A stretch of DNA of 64,000 bases from Amaranthus tricolor (GCF_026212465.1 NC_080049.1:21525803-21589802); one strand, 5' to 3'. Counted from the stretch's first letter, positions 11,501 through 24,600 are shown. Program-made: numbers and translations. Notes: generated by a model not told the origin, from the sequence alone.

Positions 11501-14500
11501 AGTAGTTATTCTAGCTAAATTCAGCTTAAATTTTCATTACCATTTCAATCCCACCATATAATACAAACGATTCGTAAAAGTTATTTGCCCCATAAACCTT
11601 GTCAAGTAGTTATTTGCCACCATATGTTTCTTTCGACGACATTGTGTACTCATGGAGATTGTGTGATGTTGATTTGGCATGTTCATTGTATGTTCTCATG
11701 AATTGTGACATAGCCAAGGCATTTATGTATAGTGTAGGCTGTTATTACTGTATTGCTGTATTGCTAGTGTTCCACTTCCCTTCTTGAAATTTCAATGTTG
11801 CTTAAGTTACTGCTCTTTCTTCATGTGTAGCTCTTGAGTTCATTAGACTAACACTATGTTTGAATAAAAATTTTGGAGAGAAAAGAAAGGGAGGGAAGGG
11901 GAAGGGATGGAAGGGAAAGCAAGAGAAGAGAAATGAAAGTGAAGTAGCTTTTGTTTGTATAGGAGGGAATGGAAGGGAGATGAGAGTTCTCCCTTCAAAT
12001 CTTTCTAACTTTGGAGAAATTGAAACCTTAACAAAAAGTATCCATCAAATCCTTCCAATTCCCTCTCCTCCAAATTCCTTCCTTCCCATTTCGCTATCCA
12101 AACAAGGGATTTTTCTTCCCTCCAAATCCCTCTTTTTCCTTTCCCTCCGTTTCCTTCCATCAAAACACACCCTAAATCTGTTGCAAATTACATTTTGTAA
12201 TTGTGGTTCTGTGATATGTTTCTTTCTTATTATATGTTCAATTTTTGGTTTTCTCTTTGATGTACTGCAGCTACGACTTTGACCGGTCTCCATTTCTTAA
12301 CCACCACTTTGATGACATCTACGTTTCGTTGGCTGGGTTATATTCAGCCATCACAGCTTCCATTTTCAGACATTCTGATGTTTGTTATTTTTGCAAACTT
12401 TTCCATTGTCGGAATGAATGTGAGCCTGATGTGGAATTCTGTGGGGTTTTATCAGGTCCGTTAAGATTTTTAATAAAAAGATTCGATCATATGTTGTCTT
12501 AAGTTTGGCACTTCATAGTAATGAATTTGCCTCATTTGTCTTTCAGATTGCAAAGTTGAGTATGATTCCGGTATCTTGTTTCCTTGAAGTTGTTCTAGAC
12601 AAAGTGCGATACTCTCGTGATACCAAGCTTAGCATTGTGTTAGTCCTGTTAGGGGTCGGAGTTTGCACTGTTACAGATGTAAGTGTCAATGCCAAGGGCT
12701 TCATTTCTGCTTTTGTGGCTGTTTGGAGTACTTCTCTGCAACAATATGTAAGTTCTAAAACCTTAAGCTTGATTCTTGTTCTCTTTGCATATCTCGATGT
12801 TTTGAAGAGCAATTGAATTAATATTCTCTAGTTGACTTCAGTTGAAATTCATACGAATCAGGCTTGTTCAGCAGCACCACTTCAAAGTTAGTTTTGTACT
12901 ATGAGTTTCCTTTTTTTAATAAATGGATACTATAAACTAGTAATACTTTTTTTTTAAAGGAACATAATAATTCATTGATAAAAATGTCATACGACATCAT
13001 TATAATCAAATAAAATTCAATATAGAAAAGTTACGATCATTATAAAGAAAATCTAACACTGAAGTCTTCTCTCTTATCACATCTCTGTTTGATACAACCT
13101 CCTCCAAGGGGTCTTTTGATCTGGTGTGGCTTTAAAATAGAAATAAGTTTAATACTATTGGCTGTATTAGCACAATTGACACTTGCGATGACGTATATAC
13201 CTTTTTACCATTGAATTGATAACAAGACTCCAAACTCTCACCATGAGAGACTTTAAAACTCAATATATGGGTAGATCGAATCCAATATATGAATAGAATA
13301 AATCTATAATATACAAAGAATAAATTTTATTTGTAACTAAAAACGAAAAAAGCAAAAATAAAGAGATTTGAGGCTTACCATTAACCATAAGGTTGATAAA
13401 GCCCCAAAGTTAACAATGGAGGCTAGGTTTTTTTTAAGAGCTTAGTAATACTTAGGACTTAGGAGTACTACTTTCCTGTCTAGTTAAGTTAAAAGACTGA
13501 GATCCTACCCACTTGAAATTAATTTATGTTCTCTTAAAAAAAACTCGGAGATTTTGAAGAGGCTGTACGGTTTTTGTGCTGTGCTAAAATATGCTGGTTA
13601 TCGAATTTCGTGATGTAATTACATGTTTTTGAAATTCCGTCTTTAATTAGTTAAGTGAATGAATGAGATTGTGCCTGTACTTTTAATTAATAATGTACGA
13701 TAATCAGGCAGTCTGAAGTATCACATCGACCAGGGATGTCCGGGTGTACGCATATGCGTATGATCTCTGCCATACTTCTCTTAAGCTTGCAAATTCTCTT
13801 TTCTTCGTTTACAAAGGAGCTATATATAATTGTCACTTTTATCAACCTCATTCGCGCTATTTGGCATGCGGCATGCCTCTCGCGCTATATATAGTTGTTG
13901 ATTTGATTTCATTTCGTAATGCACATTTTATGTGCTTGATTCCAGTTCATGTGTGTTTCATCTTCAGTTCTCTAGTTATCTTCTAAATGAACTACTGCTA
14001 CTGCTGTATTGGGATTCATGCCTTTTCCTTATTATGCAGTATGTACATCATCTACAACGCAAGTATTCTATTGGTTCGTTCAACCTATTGGGTCGTACCG
14101 CTCCAGTGCAGGCTGCTTCACTGCTTATTGTTGGGCCTTTTCTCGATTATTGTTTGACTGGCCAAAGAGTTGATGCTTACGCCTACACTTCAATCTCTGT
14201 CGTAAGTATTCACAAAACTGCCGTTCCAACATTGTTTTCTATTAGACAATTCATTGTACTTGTTTTCTAACAAGTTATTGAAACCTATGCTTTTTGTTAA
14301 CATTTATTTTGCATAACTTGTGAATTACAACCTTGAAGTTTAACATTTTTGCAAATTACAGTTTTAATGTTTGTTTTTTTCGACCATTAAAGTATTAAAG
14401 TCTACAACATTCAGGTTAAATATAGAACTCCGACCATTTTAATGGTCGAAATTTTAGGTTAAATGTTCGGGATTCTGAGATTTGGCCTGAATACTGTAGA

Positions 14501-15007
14501 CTTTGATACTTTGGTGGCTGTAATTCGCAAAAAATAAGCATTAAGTCTGTAATTCGCAAAAATCCTGAACTCTAAGGCTGTAATTCACAAATTATTCTTT
14601 ATTTTTTTAAGTGTGTAATTTTTGCTTTGTTCTATTTTAACTTGGTTAATCAACGTCCGTTTCTGCAGTTCTTTATACTACTCTCCTGTATAATTGCGAT
14701 AGGCACCAATCTCAGCCAGTTCATCTGCATCGGTAGATTCTCAGCTGTAACCTTCCAGGTTCTTGGTCACATGAAGACTATTTTCGTGTTGATCATGGGA
14801 TTCGCTTTCTTCGGGAAAGAGGGTCTCAACTGGCATGTCGTTTTGGGTATGATTATTGCTATTCTTGGAATGATGTGGTATGGAAATGCGTCATCAAAAC
14901 CCGGAGGAAAAGAGCGCTGGTCGCCTCCAGTCTCTGATGTTGAGTCACAAGACGATCTCGACAAGTTGCTTGGGGCTGAATCCAATATGTCAAATGGAAA
15001 AGCATAG
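8583..15007 (+). CDS. URGT: UDP-rhamnose/UDP-galactose transporter (URGT-type Golgi nucleotide-sugar transporter), five coding exons
   Basis: Coding exons are 8583-8712, 12271-12455, 12547-12747, 14040-14201 and 14669-15007. All junctions are GT..AG and the phases join cleanly, giving 1017 nt (338 aa plus stop). The protein belongs to the plant drug/metabolite transporter superfamily branch that exchanges UDP-rhamnose and UDP-galactose for UMP across Golgi membranes, supplying pectin and other wall polysaccharides. Seen directly: a short soluble N-terminus (SSSKGDKK), about ten hydrophobic helices, and family-typical stretches [13 protein letters not shown] (41-52), [16 protein letters not shown] (99-114), [17 protein letters not shown] (141-157), [13 protein letters not shown] (177-189) and FQVLGHMKT (255-263). 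The tail is polar (301-338), as in family members with a cytosolic C-terminus. The ATG at 8583 is the first in frame after the leader acceptor. Assignment to an individual URGT paralogue and to a substrate is inferred from resemblance. The first coding intron (3.56 kb) holds several mobile-element insertions. Confidence 0.93.
10085..10340. repeat. Short tandem duplication inside transporter intron
   Basis: Units of about 55-60 bp containing GCATAAAGTTGGCCTTACACC (10265 region) and its variant ATCATAAAGTTAGCCTTACA (10215 region) follow each other. GAGCATATAGC and CATGACTAATATGAGCACC / CATGACTAGTATGAGCACC are also duplicated nearby. The function is unknown; it looks like local duplication within an intron. 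Confidence 0.55.
11229..11597. mobile_element. Possible MITE in transporter intron
   Basis: TTATGGGGCGTTTAATTATT at the left and TTATTTGCCCCATAAA at the right can pair as imperfect inverted ends (TTATGGGGCRWWTAA). The interior is AT-rich. The boundaries are approximate and no clear target duplication was verified. Confidence 0.35.
11852..12172. mobile_element. Harbinger-like MITE in transporter intron
   Basis: The left end CACTATGTTTGAATAAAAAT and right end ATCAAAACACACCC are flanked by TAA on both sides (11849-11851 and 12173-12175). The arms are purine-rich GGAAGGGAGGG on the left and CCCTCC/TTCCTTCC on the right, so the element is largely self-complementary. It ends about 100 bp upstream of the exon beginning at 12271. 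Confidence 0.6.
12949..13442 (-). mobile_element. Antisense poly(A) retroposon (LINE-like 3' end) with 11-bp target duplication
   Basis: TAGTAATACTT occurs directly before (12938-12948) and after (13443-13453) this segment. The segment begins on the plus strand with a T run, i.e. a poly(A) tail on the minus strand. Just inside, GATAAAAATGTCATACGAC in the plus sense resembles 3' ends of plant L1-type elements as I know them. It is a 5'-truncated insertion in the intron between transporter exons 12547-12747 and 14040-14201, lying opposite to the gene. Confidence 0.65.
14316..14594. mobile_element. MITE related to the long-TIR element at 45 kb, in last transporter intron
   Basis: The ends TTGTGAATTACAACCTTGAA and GGCTGTAATTCACAA are inverted. 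The motif GCGAATTACAG/CTGTAATTCGC repeats inside the ends, and a central CGACCATT...AATGGTCG palindrome is visible (14381-14450). The terminal sequence is the same as that of the 45033-46468 element, so this is a short member of the same family. No certain target duplication was found. Confidence 0.65.
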
Positions 15008-15296
15008 AGATCTTTACTTGTGGCGTGCTAAAGAAAATGGATGATGAGGAACATTAGTCTTTCAGAATTTTTTCTTCCATTTTCTACATTTTAATGGATA
15101 TAGTTCTTAATTTATTTTTTCTTACCTACATATAGATTGAAGATCAAATATATAGTTCGAATACATCCATTGTTTTTCATCGTTAGCAAGTGAAGATTTA
15201 CTCCATTGTTATTCGTTATTTATTTTTGAAGTGTAGTTGAATATATTTAAATTTGGTATAGGACTAAAAGTTTGTAATTTTTTTTGTTTCAGATTA

Positions 15297-15303
15297 TAAT
15301 AAA
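15297..15303 (+). terminator. Possible polyadenylation signal of the transporter gene
   Basis: An ATAATAAATG motif lies about 290 bp after the stop codon in a T-rich context. Plant poly(A) signals are loose, so this is only a candidate. Confidence 0.35.
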
Positions 15304-15989
15304 TGTTGGCTTATGAAATTATGTGCACTTTTTATTTAATGTAAAGTTATTGATTATGTTAGACTTGATTAGATGGTGTTTAAATGGAAGTCATGTAATT
15401 AAATGACTTCTAAGTAGATGTTTGTTCGTATTAAATAGTGGTAATGAAGATGATTTGTAGTGTATATCTATATGAAATGTACATGTTATTTTTCTTGGTG
15501 ATGAAACTTTGATCATAAAAACATTTTTATGTTCACAATTTTTCATTATCATCTAATATTACATTGCCAAATTGTAATATATTAAGTTTAATTTTTTTGA
15601 GGTGGTGTTGTCATTTTGAAAGACAAATGAGGACTATACAAAACCAAGTGAAGAATCTCGCCTAACCAAAGGTAGCATGATTCGAGGCACTGGTATGAGC
15701 AACGAGATTGGTAATTTTTTAGATGAGTATATATGGATGCAAAGCCTATTGAATTTCCTACCTTTCAACATGAATGGAGACTTGGGGAATATAGAACAAT
15801 TGGCTCAAAATCGATGAGACCTCCCAAAGATAGGTGCCTTCCAATCACACTTGTATTTCTTGTATTATGTTTTAGAAGTTCATTTCTTTTTAAAAAAGCA
15901 TCTTGATATTTTGTGCCAAAATCCTTCTAAAAGGACATAGGATATTGATGCTATTGTGAAAGAAGACATTTATTGAAAGGTTTCATGAT

Positions 15990-16240
15990 CAAGTAGTATG
16001 TGAACAACTTGAGGATGTGTCACGAAACTCTTAAGTGGTTAGATTTTGATCATCGTGAAGATGTCAACAAATATATAGGTTATGATGTGAATGAGTGTAT
16101 ATTTTGGACCAAGGGTGAAGATAAATTTCATCTTTTTTGGCAAGATATCAATATTTCTATTTTAGCTTCATCTACATTTTACATGAGTGTTAAGGATCGA
16201 TAGCAAGTTGATGCAAAATTGTTAAACTTCGAATAAGTGC
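15990..16240 (+). pseudogene. CACTA-type (En/Spm) ORF relic
   Basis: One frame reads HREDVNKYIGYDVNECIFWT and further ISILASSTFYMSVKDR, then a stop, then QVDAKLLNFE. This order (KYNGYDVNGYIFxTK ... NSGVSILASSTFYMSAKDR QPVDAKL) is what I know from the domain of unknown function that follows the transposase in plant CACTA elements. Upstream (about 15650-15990) related but frame-broken sequence is likely. Stops and the lack of the rest of the element show it is dead. Confidence 0.6.
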
Positions 16241-17739
16241 ATAAAATATGAGAGCTTGACTACTCTAGTTGTATGGCTGGTCTTTTTAATTGAAAGTGAG
16301 TAAATAGAAATCAGCGATGCGTAAAAAATAATGCAGCATTTAGTTGGGACTGTGAATGGTTTCAATCTCACATTCTTGTCTAACTTGGGAAATTATTCAA
16401 CAGAAGAACACAAATTTCATCGGAAATTCCTTGAAGAGAAAATCATTCTCAAGCAAAGATGACACCGTACAATGGTGAGTTCTTTAGAGCTATTGATTTC
16501 AAGTTCAAAGATATTCATAAACACAATCTATCTTATTTCTTTCTCCTACCAAGAAGCTTTATGTGTTTGTTTTATACATTTTTAAGTGCAGTTCAAGGGA
16601 TATTGAGCACATTTAGGTGAACTAACCATAAAATTACTTTCAAGATCAAGGGTTCCTTTTAGTTCTATCAATTGTATACAAGTTGGAGAAACAAATAAAA
16701 AGTGACTTGCATCAGCTACACATCTTTAAAGACCTAACCAGGAATAGAGGTAGCTGAAAGCGTCTTATTTATGTCTTAGATTACTGATTCTTTCCCACTT
16801 ATTTGTTGTTATTGTTCCTTACCTTTTATATAACGCTCTTTTACCTATCTGTTTTTTTATCTCTCTACCTCCTTTTTTATTTTTAGTTATTTATATTTCT
16901 TTTATTTAATTTTTTTTAAATTATTGTTAGGGTGAAGCTTGTGTTGTAAGTTGCACCCTTGCGGGTAGTTGCAAGATTCACTCTCTCTGAGGATCTTTTT
17001 TAAGCCGAGAAATTCTTTGACCGCATCTTCCTTAATGTATATGGGTTGTCATCTTTCAATTCTCTCCCCAAACTCTGATCATAATTTCTATGAGTGGGAT
17101 ACACGGATATGAAAATGATGAATTATCTACAAATGGTATTGAGTTTGTCATGGTATCGTGTATATTCCTATTTTTGGATTGTTAATCCAATATAAGGTCC
17201 CACAATTGACAAATTTTGCATTATTTGTAGGGTATAATTTTATCCCCATTGAAAAGAACTTGTAAACAACCAAAAAATGTAAAAGAATATTTTTGGTAAA
17301 CCCAAAATTAAAATTAGAAAATAATTGGTACAAAACCCTTATTTTAAAACAAAATTGAGCCATCTTGCAACAAATAAAAGGAACCCAAAATAGTTTTTTG
17401 AATGTAGACAGAAAATTTGAAGTTTCACGTAGCGAGTATATGTATTAAAAAACAAGAACATGTTGAGGCCACTTGCAATTAAGAATTAAATAATTCCTGT
17501 TGATCCCAAAGTGTGTCCCAAACTTGTCGACCATCTTCCCTAACAAACTTGGCTTAAATCTGCAACTTATTTATTCTTAAGTTAAAGGGGCACGTACGCA
17601 GTATTTATAGATTGTAATATGTATTATTCATTATTAATTCAACTAAACCAACGACTTTTTCGAGTAATGCTATATTAATAAAGTGTTAAGCTTTATATAT
17701 AATAAATTAATGCAATATCAATATTGTTTTACGTATTAC

Positions 17740-17782
<43 letters not shown>

Positions 17783-18100
17783 TATACTATATATTTTTTA
17801 ATGTTATTAAGTGACCTTTATTTAGGATAAAATTATATAGGTTAAATGCATGTAATTTTATCGTCAGTAATGATAAGACTAACAATGAAGGTGTTTATAA
17901 TTAATGTTTAGTATATTATGTGCAACTTTATATAAATAAAAAACATATAATTTAATAAGATATTTACTTTAATCTATTATTATGTAAAAGCATAAGAACT
18001 ATAAATTGTATCCACTTTATTCTGGTAAACTAGTTGTACTTTTATTTTGGTAATTTTAAATCGTCATTTTTATCAAGTGGAATTAACAAAAATTTTATGA
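16241..18100. other. AT-rich spacer with an AAT microsatellite
   Basis: No gene is supported. The tail of the CACTA relic may reach a little into this stretch. From about 17740 to 17781 there is an AAT microsatellite. Confidence 0.5.
17740..17781. repeat. (AAT)14 microsatellite
   Basis: About fourteen uninterrupted AAT units. Confidence 0.95.
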
Positions 18101-18108
18101 GGTCTCCG

Positions 18109-18597
18109 TAGCCATGGTAAGCTGATTCGAACTCTTCATTCGATCCAACTTGAATCTAAGTCGAAATGAGTGGGTTTGAGTTGAGATTTTTGCTCCAATT
18201 AATTAAATAGGTAGATTTGACCTAATCTGATAATTAACTGAGTTAGGTAAAGATCAAGATATAAACGAGAAATAATGTATAATCCTTTTAATTATATGAA
18301 TTATTTTCGAGTCAAATCAATTAGTATAATCTGAACTTAAGCAACTCATAAACTAAAATTTTAAAATTGAGACATGAAAAATAAGATAAAATAATTTTAT
18401 AAACCCTGAAATAGAAACTAAAAACTTTCAACTAGCTAAGAGGGTTGAAATCAAGATGACCTATTTTGTTACGGATCAAGCCATGGTTGCGATTTTCAAC
18501 CCAATTAACTAAAACAGAGTAAGTTCGAATCAAGAGGATTCTGATCCATTTATATATGACTAAAACACGAAATTGACCCAACCTTATCTGTTTGACA
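18109..18597. mobile_element. Non-autonomous hAT-like element, relative of the U5-carrying element at 63 kb
   Basis: Both arms align by eye with 63091-63860. On the left, TAGCCATGG..AAGCTGAT, then GAGTGGGTTTGAGTTGAG and CCAATTAATTAAATAGGT. On the right, TGATCCATTTATATATGA and TTGACCCAACCTTATCTGTT. Flanking 8-mers GGTCTCCG (18101-18108) and GGTCTCCA (18598-18605) match at 7 of 8 positions, as expected for an old hAT duplication. The centre contains no snRNA-like sequence. Confidence 0.65.
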
Positions 18598-18605
18598 GGT
18601 CTCCA

Positions 18606-21600
18606 CTCCTGTATATACTCCTCAATCCTCATATTCTAAACTTTTAAAATTGTTTTTTTTTTTCATTTCAGTAAAATTATTATATTTTATTTAAAAAACT
18701 CTCACATTAATGTAAGTGATGTAGAATTTCGATTTCCATCTAATTCCTCCTTTCATTAGCCTACCTTATAATAAAAAAAAAATTTCAAGTATTTTAAAAC
18801 GTGTATTTTAACCTAATAATCGAAGTTTGCCATTTAGAGAAAAAAAAACTCTATTATAAGAAATTTGTCTCACTTTTTGTATGACACTGTCTCATTAAAT
18901 TTGTTGTATTTGTATTTATGATTATAATTCACTTTTATACACATTTAATTTGATTTTTCATCTCTTCTATAAAAATTTTTTACTTTTCCATAAAATATAA
19001 CTATTTATTTTTTTTTTCCGATTTTTCCACTAATTGCCAATCTGAAAATTTTCATAGTATTGATGGAGTATTTATGCAACCACTCAAGAAAGTCCACAAC
19101 TCTTTTTAATTATCTTCTTCTCTCTTATAATTATGTATTTATGTAACTGCACGTGTGATGTATTTTTTCAATAGTCTCATTTCATTTCAGTACATTTCTT
19201 TCTTCCTTTTTTTACAATCATCCACTTTGTGTTACTTAGGAATTGTTTTGGTAGCTCTCACTCCTCATATTCGAATCCAAAATATTTAATATGTATGGGT
19301 GGAATCAAGTATGGTCATGGTCCAAAATATTGTTGGATTTGTCCCAAATCCGCTCTTGTGTTTAGGTTTTTGGATCAATTTTTAACCTGATAAATTCGGG
19401 TCAAAAAAATAATTATCTGAGTTTGGGTCTGAAATCTTCAAACCCAAGCTCGACACTCCTAATCTAAACCTTCGAACTCATTTAATACCCAGATCCGTTT
19501 GACCCATCCTAGATAGATCCTTCAGACTCAACTTATTATATAACCCAAAATTATTTTTTGTGACACTCTTAATTTTTGTAATAATAAAATATTAAGACAT
19601 AAATATTATTAAATAGCAGCGAATGGTAAATATGGGGTGTGCACCACACTCTGAAAATGTAACGCCTCAAAAAAAACAAACATTTAAAATTAATATAGTT
19701 TAAGGAAAAATAAATATTCTAAAACTAATTTATTAAAATGCACTCATGACGTATGATTTATATCGCCCACACTTATTCATTAGACTTTAAAATAATATGT
19801 CAAACTATTTATACTTGAAAAAATTTGACTTTAAATTAATATTTTATCATTTGAAATCCATAATTGCATTACATAAGTATTTATATATTGTGTAAATCAA
19901 AAGATACTCTTATAATATAAATATAAAATACTTGTATTGTCATAATAAGTATTTATATATTAAATATAATGGTTATATGGGTAAGTGTAACCCCTAATTA
20001 TTATGTGAGTTATTTACAATTTTAAGAGAATATTTATCCTCTTTGTAAACCTCTAATTAAGGGAATTGAAGGGTCTTAAAATCCCATTTTCAATGCTATA
20101 TAAAGACATATATGAAGAGTAAAAATGTGAAAATTAAACTTGTGAATTAAAATTTTTTCCTTTACTGCTGATCTCTTTAGTTGTAAAGCAAAATTTTCTT
20201 TTCTATTGTTGGCTTATACTGCATTGGGATTAATCTTAGAGTAAAAGATAATGGGGCTAAATACAAGAGTTGTATACACATAAAATTAGTTTAAGAATTG
20301 TTCTTAAACGACGTACTAGTATACGGAGTCTTACAGACATTGTTGGTGGATTACACAAGAAGAACTTCATTTACGGTTTTTGTCTCGTGGTTATATTTTG
20401 CTAGTGAATTCACGCTACTTAGGTATAATTTCTCATTCCGATGTTTATTTGTTTCATGTCATCTCAAAAATTCGGTCATAGAGAGATTTTTGTTTTCCAC
20501 ACGTTAAAAGTTAGCAGTAATCCTAAAAAAAACCAAGTAAATCAAGTTCAAAATACCAAGATAAATATTAGTGGCACCTATACATATAACATACATATTA
20601 ACAACCAAAGAAATTATTCGTTCATAAAGTTTACATTGCAATGGTAATCATCATAATCAATAAGCTATGCCATTATAACCAAAATAGAACATTTACAACA
20701 TTATTACAAACAAAATCGAAAGCTTCATATAAATATTAACAGTGGAGTTTTAATTGGAAAATAGTAAAACGTAACAACTCACGTTTTAATTTTGGGTCGT
20801 AGTTTGAATGTGTTTTGTTAGTGTAATTAGATGATTTGCAACATTAGCTGGATGTGTAATTATAATGTTTGGTGATTAGATGCTTCGCAACATTAGCTAG
20901 ATGTTGGTAACGTTCGTTCTTTTTGTTGTTATCCTCGAGAGTCGTGTCTAGCGGTCAGCTATAATTTACTCCCATCTATTCACTCTTATAGTTTTATTTG
21001 ACTTTTGACGTTATTTATCAATCACTCTTAACTTGTATTTTATTTTTAATCTATAAGTTATAATATAGTTAAGTGAGATTTTGTTTAATTTGTAGTGCAA
21101 AGATCATTAATATCAACTTTTTACATTTTTTATTAGGAAAAATTACCTAGAAATAATCAAATCTTTTATTGTTTTCTATAATAATTCCAACTTTTGATTA
21201 ACCATGACCAATCTTAATTTTAAGGTTTCTTATCCAAGAACATTGTTGGCCAAATGATGACTAATTTTTGCAATTAAATTGCTACAAAAAAAAATTAAAT
21301 AAATAGTCAAAAATATTTAAAAGTAAAAGTTAAAATGAAAAAATAAAACTTACTTGATTTTTTTTAAAATTTTTTTTATAATTTTTCAATTTTTTATAAT
21401 GTAATTTTGTATTTACTTTTTTCATTTATTTGATGCAAATTGACTTGTTTTATAGGTAAGAGGTTACCTTGTGTATTCTGATCAAATACCCTTTATAGCT
21501 AGGATTATTCATGTTTAATCAAAAATAGAGATTATTGCAGAAAAATCATTAAAAGATTGTATTATTTTGGATAATTTTTACTTTTAATTATGCATAATTA

Positions 21601-24600
21601 TAGATAGAATTATTGCATTGACTAATTTTTGGACGTTTAGAGTATATAAAGACCTAGATTATATATACTACATAGTAAGTACAGTAGTGTGACAATATGC
21701 AATAAATAAGCAAGTTCAAAATATGCCTAATAGAAAAAAACACAAATTGAAAACAGCGAGAAAGCAGCGACTTGCCGCCAATAAGCAACGAGTATCGCTT
21801 GTTTAAAGTTGAGTCTCATTTTGAGACTGAACCTAAACCCGAGTCGGCGTTTGGGTGAAAGTCAAGTCGACTTTCTGGCGAAAACTCTTCGCCAGGCTGT
21901 GCCCTCTATCTCGTTTTTGCGGTTTTGTTAGTTTATTTCTTTAATATTGTTTGAATTCAATCATCACTAATGATTGGTAATCTACGTATAGAGGTTAAAT
22001 CTTATGGAACATCATATTGTTTCATTGATAAACTTTGGATGAAACAAACACTTGTTTCAGAAGCTTAGTTTGGATGAAACAAACTTATTTCATAAGTAGG
22101 CATTAATTGATACTTTCTTATATGAATGGAGGGAGTATGGAAAGGGCATTCCACCCAATTTTTAGAGACAAAATTTCTGAATTCTCTTAGAACATTCATC
22201 TTGTTCTTGTTTCTTCTTTACATGAGATTGTCTTTGATGGAGTAATTAATTCATTGTAATCAAAGATCATAATCCATCTACAATACTTTGTCTTACTCTT
22301 GCAATATCTTTTGTACTAGGATATTGTCGTATATGTTGTATCTCATTGTGAATTTTATGATCATCCCAAGCACTCTTATGGGAGAAATATCATAAAAGAA
22401 AGTATACTCACGCCTCCTATAAATATCAGGTTTTTGAGCCACTCTAATTCACTGTCGCAAACTTATCTTTATGGTGTCCTTTTGGTGATTGGAAAAGTTC
22501 TATAGCCAACTTCATGGGAGTACAAATAGTGTAGTATTTATACTTGTAACACATTTGTAATAACATTATTTTGCAATACTAATGTGTGCCCAGTCAAATG
22601 GGACTATTAGAGTGAATATGAGGGAGTATTATGTTGGCTGCTAAAATTCCGAGCATCATAGTTTGTAGTGTTGACACCTCTTATTTGCAGTTTCAGTTGC
22701 TGTCGAGTTGCAGTTTTCAGGTCTGAAATAGCTATTGTTTGCTTTGTTTGGGTATGTGCCCTTAAATTGTTACTTACAGTTATTGCTTTGAATGGATGTG
22801 TGGCATGTGACTTACTGTTTTTGATCAAGATAGTTGCACTGCACTCAGAATAATTAGTTTTAGCCAGCTACCAAGAATTATATATTCATGTTTTGATAGC
22901 AATATAGGGCCTTTATGTTGTTTCCTCGTGCTATTAGAGGCCTTTTGTTGAGGCGCAGTGTTTCCTTCGGTTTTTGAGTGGTTGGGATTGCTACCTTGCT
23001 TCATAGCCTGCTTGTATGTTCTTCTTTTTGTTATGGCCTTTACTACGGTCCTTTGATTGTTGTTTGTAAATGCAATTATGTTTCTTTGATTTAGTTCTTA
23101 ACTTATTGTGTTTGCTTGATCTATCAGTTGAAGTCCAGAAGCAAAAAGAGTTGAGTACTAAGTTTTCATTTCGTGCTGCTTTTAAAAGTTTAGTATCGTG
23201 TTACTTTTTTATTTATTCTAAAGCTGATTGTGTTGCATATAATAAATTAGGGCAAATTTAATATTGTTGGGGATGAAATGTCTCACCTATGTCTAATGTG
23301 AAAATACTCTTGGTCAAAGGGTTAAAGGTCAACGTCAACATTTAAGTCAACATTCCAATTCAGGTCAAAGTCGCAAGTCCAACTTACTATACAAGTTATC
23401 AACCAGCTGAGTGATTTAGAATTAAATTCTCCCCAAAGTTGAAAGATTTAAATATTAATCTAAAGTTAAGATTTGTAGAAACTAAATCACACAAAATTGA
23501 GTTTTTAAATGTAATTTTCTCTAAAATTAAAAGAACTCGATGTTCATGAAATATCAAACTACTTTGTCAATTTCAATTTACTGCATTCTCCATTCCATCA
23601 AGATTTCAATCTTTTATGAAAATGATTCCTACCACTTTTATGAATTTCTATCCTTACATTTTAGGTATGGAGAATCACCTAACGCACGAGTAGAAAGAAA
23701 ATTTTAATTTTCTTATAAGTTGTGAGTATATATAATCTCTACTTTAGGATGAAATGATTAATTTACAACTCTATCAATCCTAGATTCTTTAAAGAACGAC
23801 TAAAATACTCAATATGTTCCTATGAATTTACTACTTCTTATGTTCTTTTTTATTTAATATGCACTTTAGTAAATTCTAAGCCTTAATATCTCTAAGTACG
23901 CATCAGAAAAAATTTATAAAAGTTATATATTAAAAAACTTTTCCTATGAACGGGATAAATTGGGTATGATGATGATGATATATTAAAAGACTTTATATCA
24001 AAACAAATCTAACAAGATCTCACATGAATATATTTTATCTTTAATATACACTTTAAAAATTTAATTTAAATTTCTCTCTTAAAATGGACAAACGTAAAAT
24101 GGACAAAAAAAAAGAAGTACAAAACATTTTAAAAACCTTCCATTTTGATTTGCAATATATAATAATTTTAAAGGCACAATAAAATACCTTTAATAATTGT
24201 GTAAGTTTTTTTTACATTGATCTTAAGGAATAAAAAAGTACAAAAAAGTTCAAACCTTTTTAAAAAAATTAGTTAGGATTAAATGAGAAATAAACTATTT
24301 TCTCTATTTCATTAATATTTTCAATTATTTAACTAATTTATATGAGTTTTTAAAGTCAAATAATATTATTTTAATGAGACAGATTCACCAAGGGACTAAT
24401 AATTTTTATTGAAATGTTGTAATTAGTCTTCAAATTAGATATGATCCTATTCTCCATCATTGATAGCTTTTAGTTAGGAATTTATAAGAGAGAGAAAGAT
24501 GGTGACATATGTGTTGCAAAGTAATGGATCCATACTTACACACACGTACACAAAGTCACAAAGTTGAAAGAAAGGAAAACCATCCCCACCCTTGAATCTT

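Noticed and set aside
11860..12293. ORFs of 140 and 82 codons upstream of a transporter exon
   Set aside because: They read through a purine/pyrimidine-rich MITE (11852-12172) and the intron; the composition explains the open frames.
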